This document shows, piece by piece, positions 1-8,289 of a stretch of 64,000 bases of DNA. Source of the DNA: Bhargavaea cecembensis (GTDB taxonomy: Bacteria > Bacillota > Bacilli > Bacillales_A > Planococcaceae); contig NZ_LQNT01000010.1 of assembly GCF_001619585.1 (NCBI RefSeq), positions 169,922 to 233,921 of the forward strand, read 5' to 3'. The position numbers were made by a program, and so were the translations under genes. Position 1 is the stretch's first letter; every line of letters begins with the position of its first letter. The notes under the pieces are model-generated. The model made no database searches and had not been told where the DNA came from. It worked only from the letters and a program-made list of their open reading frames with translations.

Positions 1-1
1 T

Positions 2-646
2 CGTGACAGCGACGAATTCCCGGAGGCGCTCGAGCCGGGCAAGAAGTACACGGTTGACGTGAAGATGGATGTCATCGGTTACACACTGGCAAAAGGGCAT
101 CAGTGGCAGCTGGCCATCTCGCCGAACTACTGGCCTCATGCATGGCCGTCGCCGGAAGAAGCGACACTCACCGTCTATCCTTCCGAGGACACCTACCTTT
201 CATTGCCGATACGCGGGGAGAAGGAAATCAATGCGGAGCTGAAGCCATTCAAGCCTGCCGAAACGGCCCCTGTGCTGTCCAAGGACATTCTGCGGGAAGC
301 GAACCGGACACGCGAGATCAAACATGATGTCGTGACGGACGTCTGGACGCTGGATGACTTCTCCGATGAAGGCTCCCGCCGCCTGCATGCCAACGGCCTT
401 GAATACGGCAGCACAAACCGCAACGTCTATACGATCATGGGCGGAGACCCGCTTAGCGCCAAAGTGGAATGCGACTGGACGCTGGATGTTGGCCGAGGTG
501 ACTGGCAGACTCATCTTGTTACGAAGAGTGTCATGACTGCCGACGAGAAGAATTACTACCTGACGAACCGGCTGACCGCCTATGAAGGTGACAAGGAAGT
601 ATTCGACAAGACATGGGAAGCGGAGATTCCTCGCGACTTTACTTAA
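2..646 (+). CDS. CocE/NonD-family hydrolase, C-terminal part (cut by window edge)
   Basis: The frame is open from base 2 and closes at TAA 644-646, so about 214 C-terminal residues are visible and the start lies outside the window. The stretch KGHQWQLAISPNYWP followed by a run of short beta-strands resembles the jelly-roll C-terminal domain of X-Pro dipeptidyl-peptidase/CocE-type alpha/beta hydrolases. The catalytic Ser-Asp-His domain would be upstream and cannot be checked. Family members cleave acyl esters, amides or X-Pro dipeptides; the substrate here is unknown. A strong terminator follows 10 bases after the stop, so this is the last gene of its transcript. Confidence 0.75.
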   Translation, partial: RDSDEFPEALEPGKKYTVDVKMDVIGYTLAKGHQWQLAISPNYWPHAWPSPEEATLTVYPSEDTYLSLPIRGEKEINAELKPFKPAETAPVLSKDILREANRTREIKHDVVTDVWTLDDFSDEGSRRLHANGLEYGSTNRNVYTIMGGDPLSAKVECDWTLDVGRGDWQTHLVTKSVMTADEKNYYLTNRLTAYEGDKEVFDKTWEAEIPRDFT

Positions 647-656
647 AAACATGTGT

Positions 657-692
657 GCCCGACCCGGCAAATACCGGGTCGGGCGCTTTTTT
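657..692 (+). terminator. Rho-independent terminator after the CocE-type gene
   Basis: A 12-bp GC-rich stem (GCCCGACCCGGC / ACCGGGTCGGGC) with a short AT loop is followed by a run of T. Confidence 0.9.
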
Positions 693-804
693 GTGCACAC
701 AATCCCAGATCATTCATTCGCATGGTCCGCCAGAAGTAGCATATGGGCAGCCGGGCATGATCATCCTATACAATAGATGAAACAAATGACCTGAGGAGGA
801 TTCC

Positions 805-1302
805 ATGTCCGAGAGTTCAATGATTCCGCTTAAAATGACCCGCACGTTTGCCAGTCAACCGGAAAAGGTTTATGAAGCATGGCTGGCGCCAGATATTTTC
901 AGCAAGTGGCTGTTCACTGCAGAAAACACAAATCAGGTGGCTGAGAATCAGCCGGAAGTCGGCGGAAGCTGGGAAATCATCGACCGGCGTGAGGGAAAGG
1001 ACTACAGAGCCATTGGAACGTATATGGAACTTGACCGGCCGAACCGGATCGTCATGACGTTCGAAATGCCGCAATTCAGCGATACGACCGATGAATTGAT
1101 CATCAGCCTAAAGGCTGTTCCCGCAGGTACCGAAATGACCTTTATGCAAAATATCACCGTACCCCATGAGGAAGGCTGGGGAGAATCTGAAATCGGGAAA
1201 GCACTGCAGGAATACCATGACAGTTCAGAGTATGGCTGGAACCTGATGTTCCAAGGATTAAAAGCACTGTTGGAAACCGGAGAAAACCCTTATAAAGGAT
1301 AA
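805..1302 (+). CDS. SRPBCC (AHSA1/START-like) domain protein
   Basis: A 165-residue protein with the single-domain AHSA1-type SRPBCC fold: an N-terminal strand (KMTRTFASQPEKVYEAWLAP), a GGSWEII strand, a central DRPNRIVMTFE segment and a C-terminal helix (YGWNLMFQGLKALLE). These proteins form a hydrophobic ligand pocket; none of this sequence fixes the ligand. The start is supported by GAGGAGG eight bases upstream. It is monocistronic between two terminators. The same frame stays coding-like for 20 codons past the TAA stop (separate entry), so the protein may have been longer in an ancestor. Confidence 0.8.
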   Translation: MSESSMIPLKMTRTFASQPEKVYEAWLAPDIFSKWLFTAENTNQVAENQPEVGGSWEIIDRREGKDYRAIGTYMELDRPNRIVMTFEMPQFSDTTDELIISLKAVPAGTEMTFMQNITVPHEEGWGESEIGKALQEYHDSSEYGWNLMFQGLKALLETGENPYKG

Positions 1303-1365
1303 AGTGAATCTCATTTTGTGGATGAGGACGAGGCCGCATATAAAGAAATGTTCGGAGCAAAATAA
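1303..1365 (+). other. In-frame coding-like tail after the SRPBCC stop codon
   Basis: After TAA 1300-1302 the same frame continues for 20 sense codons, ending in AAYKEMFGAK and a second TAA just before the terminator. The residue mix (acidic helix, then a C-terminal Lys) looks like a protein end. It could be a remnant of a longer C-terminus cut by a nonsense mutation, a stop-readthrough extension, or chance. Confidence 0.35.
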
Positions 1366-1400
1366 AAGCTGTGCGGGACTATGCCGCACAGCTTCTTTCA
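1366..1400. terminator. Bidirectional terminator between convergent genes
   Basis: An 11-bp stem (AAGCTGTGCGG / CCGCACAGCTT) has CTTTCATTT on one side and an A-rich flank on the other. It serves the SRPBCC gene and the convergent RraA-like gene, whose stop codon it touches. Confidence 0.8.
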
Positions 1401-2018
1401 TTTATTGGCCACCTTGTCCAGGTAGCGGCGTACTGCATCAATATTGCCCGCGACTTCCCGTTCGCGCGCCTCGTCTTTTTCCAGTTTGGCGAGGGCTCCT
1501 TTTAGAATCTCCTGCTCCTGTTCCCGGGGAACGACGGTGACACCGTCAGCATCACCAATGATAAGGTCACCCTGACGGACCGTGACGCCGCCGCAGGAGA
1601 CCGGGACATTCGCTTCGCCGGCACCGGTCTTGTTGCTGGCCGCAACGGTCGTTCCCCGTACAAAGACGGGAAAGCCGAGTGCCTTGATATCGCGGACGTC
1701 CCGGATGGCTCCATCCACGACCAGTCCGGCAAGGCCGAGCGTCTGCATCATGCCGACGACAAAATCCCCGGCCACGGCCTTGGTGAGATCACCCTTTGCA
1801 TCGACGACCAGTACATTACCGGGGCTTGCCTCACGCATCGCCCTGAGCATTGCCGGGTTGTCGCCTCCTGGCAGTTTGACCGTGACGGCGCGTCCGGCAA
1901 TCCGGTATTCCTCACGGAGCGGCTTGAGTGCAGGATCCATATTATTCATCCCGCCGGTCGCATCGGAAACTGCCGTCGTCGGAATGGTTGTGTAGCGGGC
2001 GATCAACTCGTCTGTCAT
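1398..2018 (-). CDS. RraA-family protein, probable 4-hydroxy-4-methyl-2-oxoglutarate/oxaloacetate aldolase type
   Basis: About 206 residues of the RraA-like fold. The segment VVDGAIRDVRDIKALGFPVF carries the Arg-Asp and Lys-x-x-Gly positions that in HMG/CHA aldolases bind pyruvate and divalent metal, and the GDFVVGMMQTLG stretch matches the conserved Gly-rich strand. Enzymes of this type split 4-carboxy-2-oxo acids or decarboxylate oxaloacetate; homologues are often misnamed demethylmenaquinone methyltransferases. An ATG five codons upstream exists, but it sits within ATGGAGGAGATAATC, which is the ribosome binding site of the ATG chosen here. Confidence 0.8.
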   Translation of the reverse strand: MTDELIARYTTIPTTAVSDATGGMNNMDPALKPLREEYRIAGRAVTVKLPGGDNPAMLRAMREASPGNVLVVDAKGDLTKAVAGDFVVGMMQTLGLAGLVVDGAIRDVRDIKALGFPVFVRGTTVAASNKTGAGEANVPVSCGGVTVRQGDLIIGDADGVTVVPREQEQEILKGALAKLEKDEAREREVAGNIDAVRRYLDKVANK

Positions 2019-2120
2019 GATTATCTCCTCCATAAACTTGGCTGTTATTATCCTATCAAAAAAGTTGAATATTCAAAACGGTTAAGATTTGATGAAAGGA
2101 TAAAAATTGAGTTTAAAGTC

Positions 2121-2166
2121 TTGATTTCAAGATAGAACCGATGTATAGTAAGTAACGTAAAGTAAC
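2121..2166 (+). promoter_or_regulatory. Promoter and putative operator of the FMN reductase gene
   Basis: TTGATT at 2121-2126 and TATAGT at 2144-2149 are 17 bases apart. Two direct copies of AAGTAAC (2150-2156 and 2160-2166) lie one helical turn apart just downstream of the -10, and CTTGATTTCAAG (2120-2131) is an inverted repeat over the -35. The arrangement suggests a repressor site; the regulator is unknown. Confidence 0.55.
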
Positions 2167-2189
2167 CAACAACAAGGAGGCCAAACAAC

Positions 2190-2756
2190 ATGGCAGAAAA
2201 GCTTAACATCGGTATTATTCTCGGTTCGACACGCGAAGGTCGCGTAAGCCCGCAAGTCGGACAATGGGTCAAAGGCATCGCGGACGGCCGCGGTGACGCA
2301 AACTATGAAATCGTCGATATCGCTGACTACCAGCTTCCATTCCTCGGCACAACTGACGGTTCGGAACCGGGCATCGCAAAATGGAACGAAAAGCTTGCAA
2401 GCCTTGACGGCTTTGTCTTCGTCGTACAGGAATACAACCACAGCATCACCGGTGCTCTGAAGAACGCCATCGACTTCGCTCGCGAAGCATGGTACGACAA
2501 AGCAGCAGGGATCGTCAGCTACGGTTCCACAGGCGGCGCTCGTGCAGCGGAACACCTCCGCGGCATCCTCGGCGAACTGAAAGTGGCAGACGTCCGCACG
2601 CACCCGACACTTTCGCTGTTCACTGACTTCGAAAACTTCTCCGAATTCAAGCCGGCTGAACTGCACCTCACTAACGTTACGGCAATGCTTGACGAAGTGA
2701 ACGCTTGGGCAGGCGCGCTGAAAACAGTACGCGAAAAGCAAGCAGTCAATCAATAA
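2190..2756 (+). CDS. NADPH-dependent FMN reductase family protein
   Basis: A 188-residue flavodoxin-like protein. GSTREGR near residue 12 is the FMN phosphate-binding loop of the FMN_red family, and VQEYNHSITGALKNAIDF matches the conserved EYN-S-P/T-LKNAID segment near the flavin ring. Such enzymes reduce quinones, azo compounds or chromate with NAD(P)H in the cytosol. An ideal AAGGAGG precedes the ATG. The codon choice is narrow and C-ending (TTC, ATC, GAAGAA), as in well-expressed genes. It stands alone between a promoter and a strong terminator. Confidence 0.88.
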   Translation: MAEKLNIGIILGSTREGRVSPQVGQWVKGIADGRGDANYEIVDIADYQLPFLGTTDGSEPGIAKWNEKLASLDGFVFVVQEYNHSITGALKNAIDFAREAWYDKAAGIVSYGSTGGARAAEHLRGILGELKVADVRTHPTLSLFTDFENFSEFKPAELHLTNVTAMLDEVNAWAGALKTVREKQAVNQ

Positions 2757-2768
2757 TAATTAAAATGG

Positions 2769-2805
2769 CCCCTTACCGGATTTGTCGCCGGTAAGGGGCT
2801 TTTTC
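2769..2805 (+). terminator. Terminator after the FMN reductase gene
   Basis: An 11-bp stem CCCCTTACCGG / CCGGTAAGGGG is followed by TTTTT. A-rich sequence on the other side may let it also end the convergent LOV-STAS transcript. Confidence 0.88.
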
Positions 2806-2816
2806 ATGTACACGGA

Positions 2817-3596
2817 TCAGGCGAAGGAGCCGGCACTTTTGGCGGTTTCTACTGCCTGCTTGAATGAAGAGAAAGCTGTGAACTGGCGATCCGAATCTGC
2901 TTTCATGGAGATGTCCTGTGCAGTTTTGGGGGTGATACCGGTGACGAACAGCCGGCAGCCCATCAGTCTCAGGACATCCTGGATATGGAGCAGGTCAAAC
3001 ACCGGTGTGTTCTCATCCCAATAAAGCCCCGAAATATCAATGATGACCGAGTGGGAGTGGTGTTCCTGGACATATTCGCTCAGCTTGGCAGTCAGACGGC
3101 GGTGGCGCTCGAAGCTCATCTCGCCGTTCAGGGAAATGGCCGCGATCCCATCATCGATCGCCAGGACAGGAAGGGACAGACGTTCAATCTCGCGTTCCTT
3201 TTCTTCCAGGCGTTTTCGCTGTTCCTCCTCAAGTGTGACATCCGTCTGGGTACCGACAAAGAATAGACGGCCGCCGGTACGGACTGGCTCGATATGAACA
3301 CGGTTCCAGAAGGGAGTGCCATCTTTTTTATAGTTCTTCACCGTCACGGTGACAGTGGCTTCTTTTCTGATTGCATCGCGCATTTTTTGTACGTCATCCG
3401 GATTGGTGTCTGCTCCCTGAAGGAACCTGCAGTTATGGCCGATGGTTTCTTCGGGTGAATATCCGGTCAGTTTCTCAAATGTTTGATTTGCATAGATGAC
3501 CGGATGGTCTTCCTGTGAAGGGTCGGTGAACAGCGCAGCGGTCTCGCTGCCGTCCAACATCGCTTCAAGGAGAGTAATCTGTGTCTCCGCATCCAT
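2817..3596 (-). CDS. ytvA: LOV-STAS blue-light photoreceptor (YtvA-like)
   Basis: A 259-residue protein, close to the 261 of B. subtilis YtvA. Residues about 10-115 form a PAS/LOV domain; GHNCRFLQG contains the photoreactive cysteine (Cys56) that forms the adduct with FMN, with the following ADTNPDD and NYKKDGTPFWN signatures. A helical linker (residues about 120-140, rich in Glu/Arg/Lys) leads to a STAS domain (about 142-250). In the family, light drives the LOV domain and modulates the sigma-B stressosome. AGGAGGG lies rather far (about 16 bases) from this ATG, so the exact start is less certain than the gene. It is convergent with the FMN reductase. Confidence 0.9.
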   Translation of the reverse strand: MDAETQITLLEAMLDGSETAALFTDPSQEDHPVIYANQTFEKLTGYSPEETIGHNCRFLQGADTNPDDVQKMRDAIRKEATVTVTVKNYKKDGTPFWNRVHIEPVRTGGRLFFVGTQTDVTLEEEQRKRLEEKEREIERLSLPVLAIDDGIAAISLNGEMSFERHRRLTAKLSEYVQEHHSHSVIIDISGLYWDENTPVFDLLHIQDVLRLMGCRLFVTGITPKTAQDISMKADSDRQFTAFSSFKQAVETAKSAGSFA

Positions 3597-3811
3597 TCGT
3601 TTGATGGCAATCCCTCCTGAATCTAGTATTCTGACTAACCACATCGTAGCATAGTTCTGCAGAAAGCCCAGACACATATGAAAATTCTCTGTAAGGCAAC
3701 ATTCATGCCATATCCGGTTATCGGCAGGGGTGGGCAGAACATTCCAACATTTCCGCCTGCGGCACCGGAAGTCAGGTATAATGGATATGAGTTGAAAGGA
3801 GGCCGATCCCG

Positions 3812-4603
3812 ATGATCCGGACGATTATTTTCGACCTGGACGATACGATCCTGTGGGACAAGAAAAGCATCCAGACGGCATTCGACCGCACATGCGAATT
3901 CGCCGCCGAAAAGGCCAAGGTTGACCCGAAGCTGCTGGAGGAAAAAGTGCGCGAAGCGGCACGCGAGCTCTATGCTTCGTATGATACATACGAGTTCACC
4001 CAAATGATCGGCATCAACCCATTCGAGGGCCTGTGGGGTGCATTTGAAGATCCGGGCGATGATTTCCGGAGAATGCGCGATATCATCCGCTCCTATCAGA
4101 AGGATGCCTGGACGAAAGGGCTGAAGAAAGTCGGCGTGGAGGACTACGAGCTGGCAAACGAGCTGGTCGCGAAGTTTATCTCCGAACGGCGCAAAGCCCC
4201 GTTCGTCTTTGACGAATCGTTTGAGGTACTGGAAGCACTTAAAAAAGATTATCGGCTCCTGCTTCTGACGAATGGCGCGCCGAGCCTCCAAAATGAGAAA
4301 CTGGCCATCACGCCGGAGATCGCACCGTATTTCAATCTGATCGTCATCTCGGGCGACTTCGGGCGCGGAAAACCGGATGCCTCGATATTCCTCCACGTTC
4401 TCGAGAAATCGGACACGAAGGCAGAAGAGGCATTGATGGTCGGAGACAACCTGATGACCGATATTCTTGGTGCAAACCGTGCCGGCATCCGCTCCGTCTG
4501 GCTGAACCGGGAAGGAACCGAACCGCATTCTGAAGTGAGACCGACCTACGAAATCGACCATCTCGGCAAACTGGCCGATGTGATTAGTGAAGCAAACAGA
4601 TAA
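3812..4603 (+). CDS. HAD-superfamily hydrolase
   Basis: A 263-residue HAD subfamily I phosphatase. Motif I is FDLDDTILWDK at residues 7-17, with the nucleophile and acid/base aspartates. Motif II is LLLTNGAP, motif III is the Lys in GRGKPD, and motif IV is MVGDNLMTDILGA. The helical cap lies between motifs I and II. It resembles YjjG-type 5-prime-nucleotidases and B. subtilis YsaA, but the substrate cannot be read from the sequence. AAAGGAGG precedes the ATG, and a TATAAT hexamer lies shortly upstream. Confidence 0.85.
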   Translation: MIRTIIFDLDDTILWDKKSIQTAFDRTCEFAAEKAKVDPKLLEEKVREAARELYASYDTYEFTQMIGINPFEGLWGAFEDPGDDFRRMRDIIRSYQKDAWTKGLKKVGVEDYELANELVAKFISERRKAPFVFDESFEVLEALKKDYRLLLLTNGAPSLQNEKLAITPEIAPYFNLIVISGDFGRGKPDASIFLHVLEKSDTKAEEALMVGDNLMTDILGANRAGIRSVWLNREGTEPHSEVRPTYEIDHLGKLADVISEANR

Positions 4604-4641
4604 ACAGCGTTGTCCATTAAGTCAGTAATATGATGAAAACA

Positions 4642-4755
4642 GCAAACGGCACGGACTCTGGTCGCTTACCGCGGGCCGGCGCCGAGCTCCGCGTGAAGCG
4701 GATCTCGACAGCCCGGCTTTTCCCGCAGGTGTCTCCCGGCGTCCGTGCCGTTTGC
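4642..4755. repeat. Palindromic intergenic repeat, copy 1
   Basis: Perfect 15-bp inverted ends (GCAAACGGCACGGAC at 4642-4656 and its complement at 4741-4755) enclose about 84 bp that includes, on the minus strand, CCTGCGGGAAAAGC and CCGCGGTAAGCG. This is the pattern of intergenic repeats seen in many Bacillaceae and Planococcaceae genomes (from memory). It is not coding. Confidence 0.6.
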
Positions 4756-4959
4756 CATATGATTTGTAGAAACTGAGTTGTCGGACAGCCAATCAGGCTT
4801 TAGATTAATCGGATTCAGAATAGATTAATTGTCAATTTATCGATGTATGTGACTGGAACAGTTTGCTGCGCTTTTGCATGCAGATGCCAATCTACGTGTT
4901 GGCATCGGCTAAGGCAATGCCCGAATACGAATAGATGCTTCTTTTGATATCTAATTTGT

Positions 4960-5071
4960 TGTTGATTGGAGTGAAGGGTGGCGACTCCTGCGGAAAAGGA
5001 AGAGCGGAGAGACCCTGCAAGGGGCTCGAGCCTTCCCCGCGGAAAGCGTCCACCCGGAACGGAAATCAACA
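4960..5071. repeat. Palindromic intergenic repeat, copy 2 of a related type
   Basis: Short inverted ends TGTTGATT (4960-4967) and AATCAACA (5064-5071) enclose GGTGGCGACTCCTGCGG and CCGCGGAAAGCG, the conserved blocks of a widespread Bacillales intergenic repeat (from memory). The remainder of the 600-base gap between the HAD gene and serA shows no convincing gene. Confidence 0.6.
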
Positions 5072-5161
5072 GCTCACGATGAAGAACTAGATGAAGAACT
5101 ATAGGAATCATTAGAGAAAATCTCTTCCAAAGAGATGACTTCGGAAGAGATTGGTCTAACC

Positions 5162-5198
5162 AAGAAGGCTCCCGCATGTAGCGGGAGCCTTCTTTATC
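5162..5198. terminator. Terminator downstream of serA
   Basis: A 14-bp stem AAGAAGGCTCCCGC / GCGGGAGCCTTCTT with a five-base loop. T-rich tracts on either side are modest. Confidence 0.8.
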
Positions 5199-5203
5199 TT
5201 CTA

Positions 5204-6826
5204 TTATAGATCAATCGTCCGGACTGCGTGGATGTCCTCAATCTCAAGGAGACGGCTGACTTCTTCCGGCTTTACTTCATTGTCGACGGTGATCATCATG
5301 ATCGCATCACCGCCTGCAGCGGAACGTCCGACCTGCATGGTGGCGATGTTGATGTTTTCTTCTGCAAGGAGGGTGCCGACGCGGCCGATCGCACCCGGCT
5401 GGTCCTTGTGTTTGATGAGGAGCAGGTGACCGGCAGGGACGACGTCGACGACATAGTCATCGACCTTGACGATGCGTTCTCCGAGACCGTTCAGCAGGGT
5501 GCCGGACACGCTGTGTGTCTCGTCGCCGGCCTTCACTTCAACCGTAATCAGGTGCTGGAAGCCCTTCGATTGGGTTGTTTTGTGCTCAGAGACCCCGATG
5601 CCGATCGAATCGGCGAGGAACTTGGCATTCACATCGTTCACGTGATTGCCGAGGTTGCGCTTCAGGATTCCCTTCAGCGCATTGCGCGTGAGCGGGCGCA
5701 CATCGTACTCAGCCAGATCACCCGCATAGCGGATGTTCACTCCGGTCAGCGGCTTGTCGAACAGGTGGGAGACAAAGGCGCCAAGATCTTCGGCCAGGTC
5801 GAAGAACGGTCCGATCTTAGCCAGGACTTCACGTGTCACGGACGGCATGTTGACTGGATTGCGGACAGGATTGCCGCCGAAGAAACGCACGACATCCCGG
5901 CCGACGTCGATCGCGACACTTTCCTGGGCCTCAATCGTGCTCGCGCCAAGGTGAGGCGTGGCGATGACCTGCGGCAGGTCGAGCAGCCGGTGGCCGACAA
6001 ATGGCTCCGTCTCGAAAACGTCCAGCGCTGCACCGGCGACTTTACCCGACTCGATCGCTTCATAAAGCGCATCTTCGTCGATGATGCCGCCGCGTGCGCA
6101 GTTGATGATTCGGACACCGTCTTTCATCTTGGCGAAGCGATCCGCATTGATGAGGTGGCGCGTTTCTTTCATGAGAGGGGTGTGGACAGTGATGAAGTCG
6201 GCTGCGCCCACAACTTCATCCAGCGTGCCTACGGCAATGCCCATTTCCTTCGCGCGTTCTTCTGTAAGGAACGGGTCGTAGGCGATCACCGACATCCGCT
6301 GGCCCTTGGCGCGGCGCGCGACTTCCGCTCCGATCCGGCCAAAGCCGACAATCCCCAGTGTCTTTTCCTTCAGCTCGACACCGACGAATTTCTTCCGGTC
6401 CCATTTGCCTTCCTTAAGGGACAGGAACGCCTGGGGGATATTCCGGGCGAGGGCGGTCATCATGGCGATCGTATGCTCTGCAGCCGAATTGGTGTTGCCG
6501 TCCGGCGCATTGACGACGATGATTCCGCGCTCAGTGGCCGCTTCAAGGTCGATGTTATCTACGCCGACACCGGCGCGTCCGATGATCTTCAGGTTATCGG
6601 CCGCTTCGATGATTTCGCGGGTGACCTGGGTTTGGCTGCGGACGAGGAGCGCATCCGCGTCTTTCACTGCAGCAAGAAGTTCCTCGGGTGTCATGCCGGT
6701 CTGGATCTTAAGCTCGACGCCTTCCGCTTCCCGGAGCGGCTGAAGTCCTTCTTCGCTGAGCGGGTCGCTGATGAGGATGACGGCGTTTTTCACTGTGGTT
6801 TCTTTCTCAATCGTTGTATTCATCAT
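5204..6826 (-). CDS. serA: D-3-phosphoglycerate dehydrogenase
   Basis: This enzyme oxidises 3-phosphoglycerate to 3-phosphohydroxypyruvate, the first step of serine synthesis. The 540 residues (B. subtilis SerA has 525) show the full order: an N-terminal substrate/NAD core with GFGRIGAEVA as the Rossmann loop, the catalytic Arg in NCARGG, Glu in FETEP and His in TPHLGAST, an intervening ASB domain, and a C-terminal ACT domain (LLIKHKDQPGAIGRVG onward) for allosteric serine binding. The start overlaps the upstream aminotransferase stop as ATGA, implying coupled translation. Expression is expected to follow the shared T-box leader. Confidence 0.97.
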   Translation of the reverse strand: MMNTTIEKETTVKNAVILISDPLSEEGLQPLREAEGVELKIQTGMTPEELLAAVKDADALLVRSQTQVTREIIEAADNLKIIGRAGVGVDNIDLEAATERGIIVVNAPDGNTNSAAEHTIAMMTALARNIPQAFLSLKEGKWDRKKFVGVELKEKTLGIVGFGRIGAEVARRAKGQRMSVIAYDPFLTEERAKEMGIAVGTLDEVVGAADFITVHTPLMKETRHLINADRFAKMKDGVRIINCARGGIIDEDALYEAIESGKVAGAALDVFETEPFVGHRLLDLPQVIATPHLGASTIEAQESVAIDVGRDVVRFFGGNPVRNPVNMPSVTREVLAKIGPFFDLAEDLGAFVSHLFDKPLTGVNIRYAGDLAEYDVRPLTRNALKGILKRNLGNHVNDVNAKFLADSIGIGVSEHKTTQSKGFQHLITVEVKAGDETHSVSGTLLNGLGERIVKVDDYVVDVVPAGHLLLIKHKDQPGAIGRVGTLLAEENINIATMQVGRSAAGGDAIMMITVDNEVKPEEVSRLLEIEDIHAVRTIDL

Positions 6827-7983
6827 TGAGGATCCCCTTTCCCTAGGTAAATCTGCTGAGCGGCGGCAACGCCTTTGCCAAGTTCAATGTCCTGGCCTGC
6901 TTTTACGATGCCGATTTCAATCAGTGCAAGCGTCTGGAGCACATCGCCGGGAGACGCATAGCCCATATGGCCGATCCGGAAGATGGCGTCTTTCAGGTGT
7001 TCCTGGCCTCCGGCGACAACCAGGTTAAATTCTTCCTTCAGCACTTTGCGCAGCTTGGCGGCGTCAAAGGCATCCGGCCGGATCGCCGTGACGGTCGGGG
7101 AGGCGTCTTGATCATTCGCGAGAAGCGGGATGCCGAGTGCCTTGAAGGCGGCACGGGTCATGTCTTTCATGAGTTCGTGGCGGGCGATGACCTCCCCGAA
7201 ACCTTCTTCCTCGATCAGTTGGATCGTCTGCTCCAGACCATAGAGGAGGGAAGTGGCCGGTGTGAATGGCGTCGAGTCCTTTTTCAGGTTATCGCGGTAC
7301 TTTGTGAAGTCGAGGTAAAATCCGCGTCGCGTGTTCTTCTCGATTACTTTCCAGGCGCGGTCGCTGCATGCGGCGAACATGAGGCCTCCCGGAAGCATCA
7401 GCGCTTTCTGGGAGCCGGTGACGAGAATGTCAATTCCCCATTCATCCATCTTCGACTCGACACCCCCGATGCAGGAAACGCCGTCTACGATGAACAGGGC
7501 ATCCGACTCATCGCGGACCGCCTTTGCCAGCTCGGCGACCGGGTTCAGGACACCGGTGGATGTCTCGCAGAAAGTGGCGAAGACCGCTTTGGTTTCAGGG
7601 TTCTTCTTCAGGGCTTCGCGGATCTCGTCAGGAGAGACCGAATGACCCCACTCCGTTTCAATCTCGTGGACAGTGACCCCGTAGGCATCGAGGATCTTGA
7701 CGAATCGCCTTCCGAACGCACCGGTGACGGCAACGATCACTTCGTCGCCTTCGCCGACCGTATTGACGACAGCCGCTTCCAGGCCGGATGTGCCGCTTCC
7801 CGCGAAAATCATCACGTCCTGTTCCGTTCCAAACACCTTTTTGAGGCCGGGACGGATTCGGCGGATCAATTCGGCAGTCTCGCTTGCACGGTGGCCCACC
7901 ATCGGCTGCGCCATGGCGCGCTGGACGCTCGGCGGTACCGGAGTCGGTCCCGGAATACGAAGATACTGTTGGTCTTTCAGCAT
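6823..7983 (-). CDS. Class V PLP aminotransferase (alanine/serine-glyoxylate type), serA partner
   Basis: A 386-residue fold-type I enzyme. LRIPGPTPVP opens the protein as in the alanine-glyoxylate/serine-pyruvate aminotransferase family; GSGTSGLEAAV is the cofactor phosphate region, DGVSCIGG holds the cofactor-contacting Asp, and SQKAL carries the Schiff-base lysine. It is coupled to serA by a 4-base overlap and lies behind a T-box, so a role as phosphoserine aminotransferase (in place of classical SerC) is a reasonable inference. The start chosen is the ATG of MLKDQQYLRI, preceded by AGGAGG; longer reading would translate the T-box itself. Confidence 0.88.
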   Translation of the reverse strand: MLKDQQYLRIPGPTPVPPSVQRAMAQPMVGHRASETAELIRRIRPGLKKVFGTEQDVMIFAGSGTSGLEAAVVNTVGEGDEVIVAVTGAFGRRFVKILDAYGVTVHEIETEWGHSVSPDEIREALKKNPETKAVFATFCETSTGVLNPVAELAKAVRDESDALFIVDGVSCIGGVESKMDEWGIDILVTGSQKALMLPGGLMFAACSDRAWKVIEKNTRRGFYLDFTKYRDNLKKDSTPFTPATSLLYGLEQTIQLIEEEGFGEVIARHELMKDMTRAAFKALGIPLLANDQDASPTVTAIRPDAFDAAKLRKVLKEEFNLVVAGGQEHLKDAIFRIGHMGYASPGDVLQTLALIEIGIVKAGQDIELGKGVAAAQQIYLGKGDPQ

Positions 7984-8018
7984 GTCTATTTCCTCCTTGG
8001 TCAGATCAAATTGAAATG

Positions 8019-8283
8019 AAAAAAGCCATTCGTCCCCTGCAGTCTGCAAGGGGCGAACGGCTTTAAGCCACGCGGTGCCACCCTTATTCGCCGCCGGAAT
8101 CCGGCGGCCTTCGTTGACATGGATAACGGCCATGGCCGGACGGGCTTACTTGGTTCAGCACGCCAATATCAGAAGCGGAACGTCCGGGCGGGACTGCCGG
8201 TTTGCACCAACCACCGGCTCTCTGGGAATCCCTGGAATCCTGACGTATGTCTCCCTCAAAATTGTTAGACGATTTCTTAAGTT
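8019..8283 (-). promoter_or_regulatory. T-box leader with terminator, controlling the aminotransferase-serA operon
   Basis: On the minus strand the conserved T-box AAGGGTGGCACCGCGT occupies 8070-8085. It is followed by a terminator stem (GCCGTTCGCCCCT / AGGGGACGAATGGC) and a T run at about 8019-8024. Upstream, GGTTGGTGCAAACC fits the stem I apical region. A TCC triplet in GACGTTCCGC is a candidate serine specifier, which would match serA, but I could not fold the leader to prove it. Uncharged tRNA binding would favour the antiterminator and switch the operon on. Confidence 0.9.
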
Positions 8284-8289
8284 GTGACT

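Noticed and set aside
4815..5177. 120-codon frame in the HAD-serA gap
   Set aside because: It crosses the palindromic repeat and the terminator and has no ribosome site.
5228..6829. 533-codon open frame opposite serA
   Set aside because: It is the complement of a clearly identified SerA; codon bias of a GC-rich gene leaves the antisense frame open. No protein family was recognised in it.
7984..8133. N-terminal extension of the aminotransferase
   Set aside because: The extra 50 residues would be a translation of the T-box and its terminator; the ATG with AGGAGG downstream is the right start.
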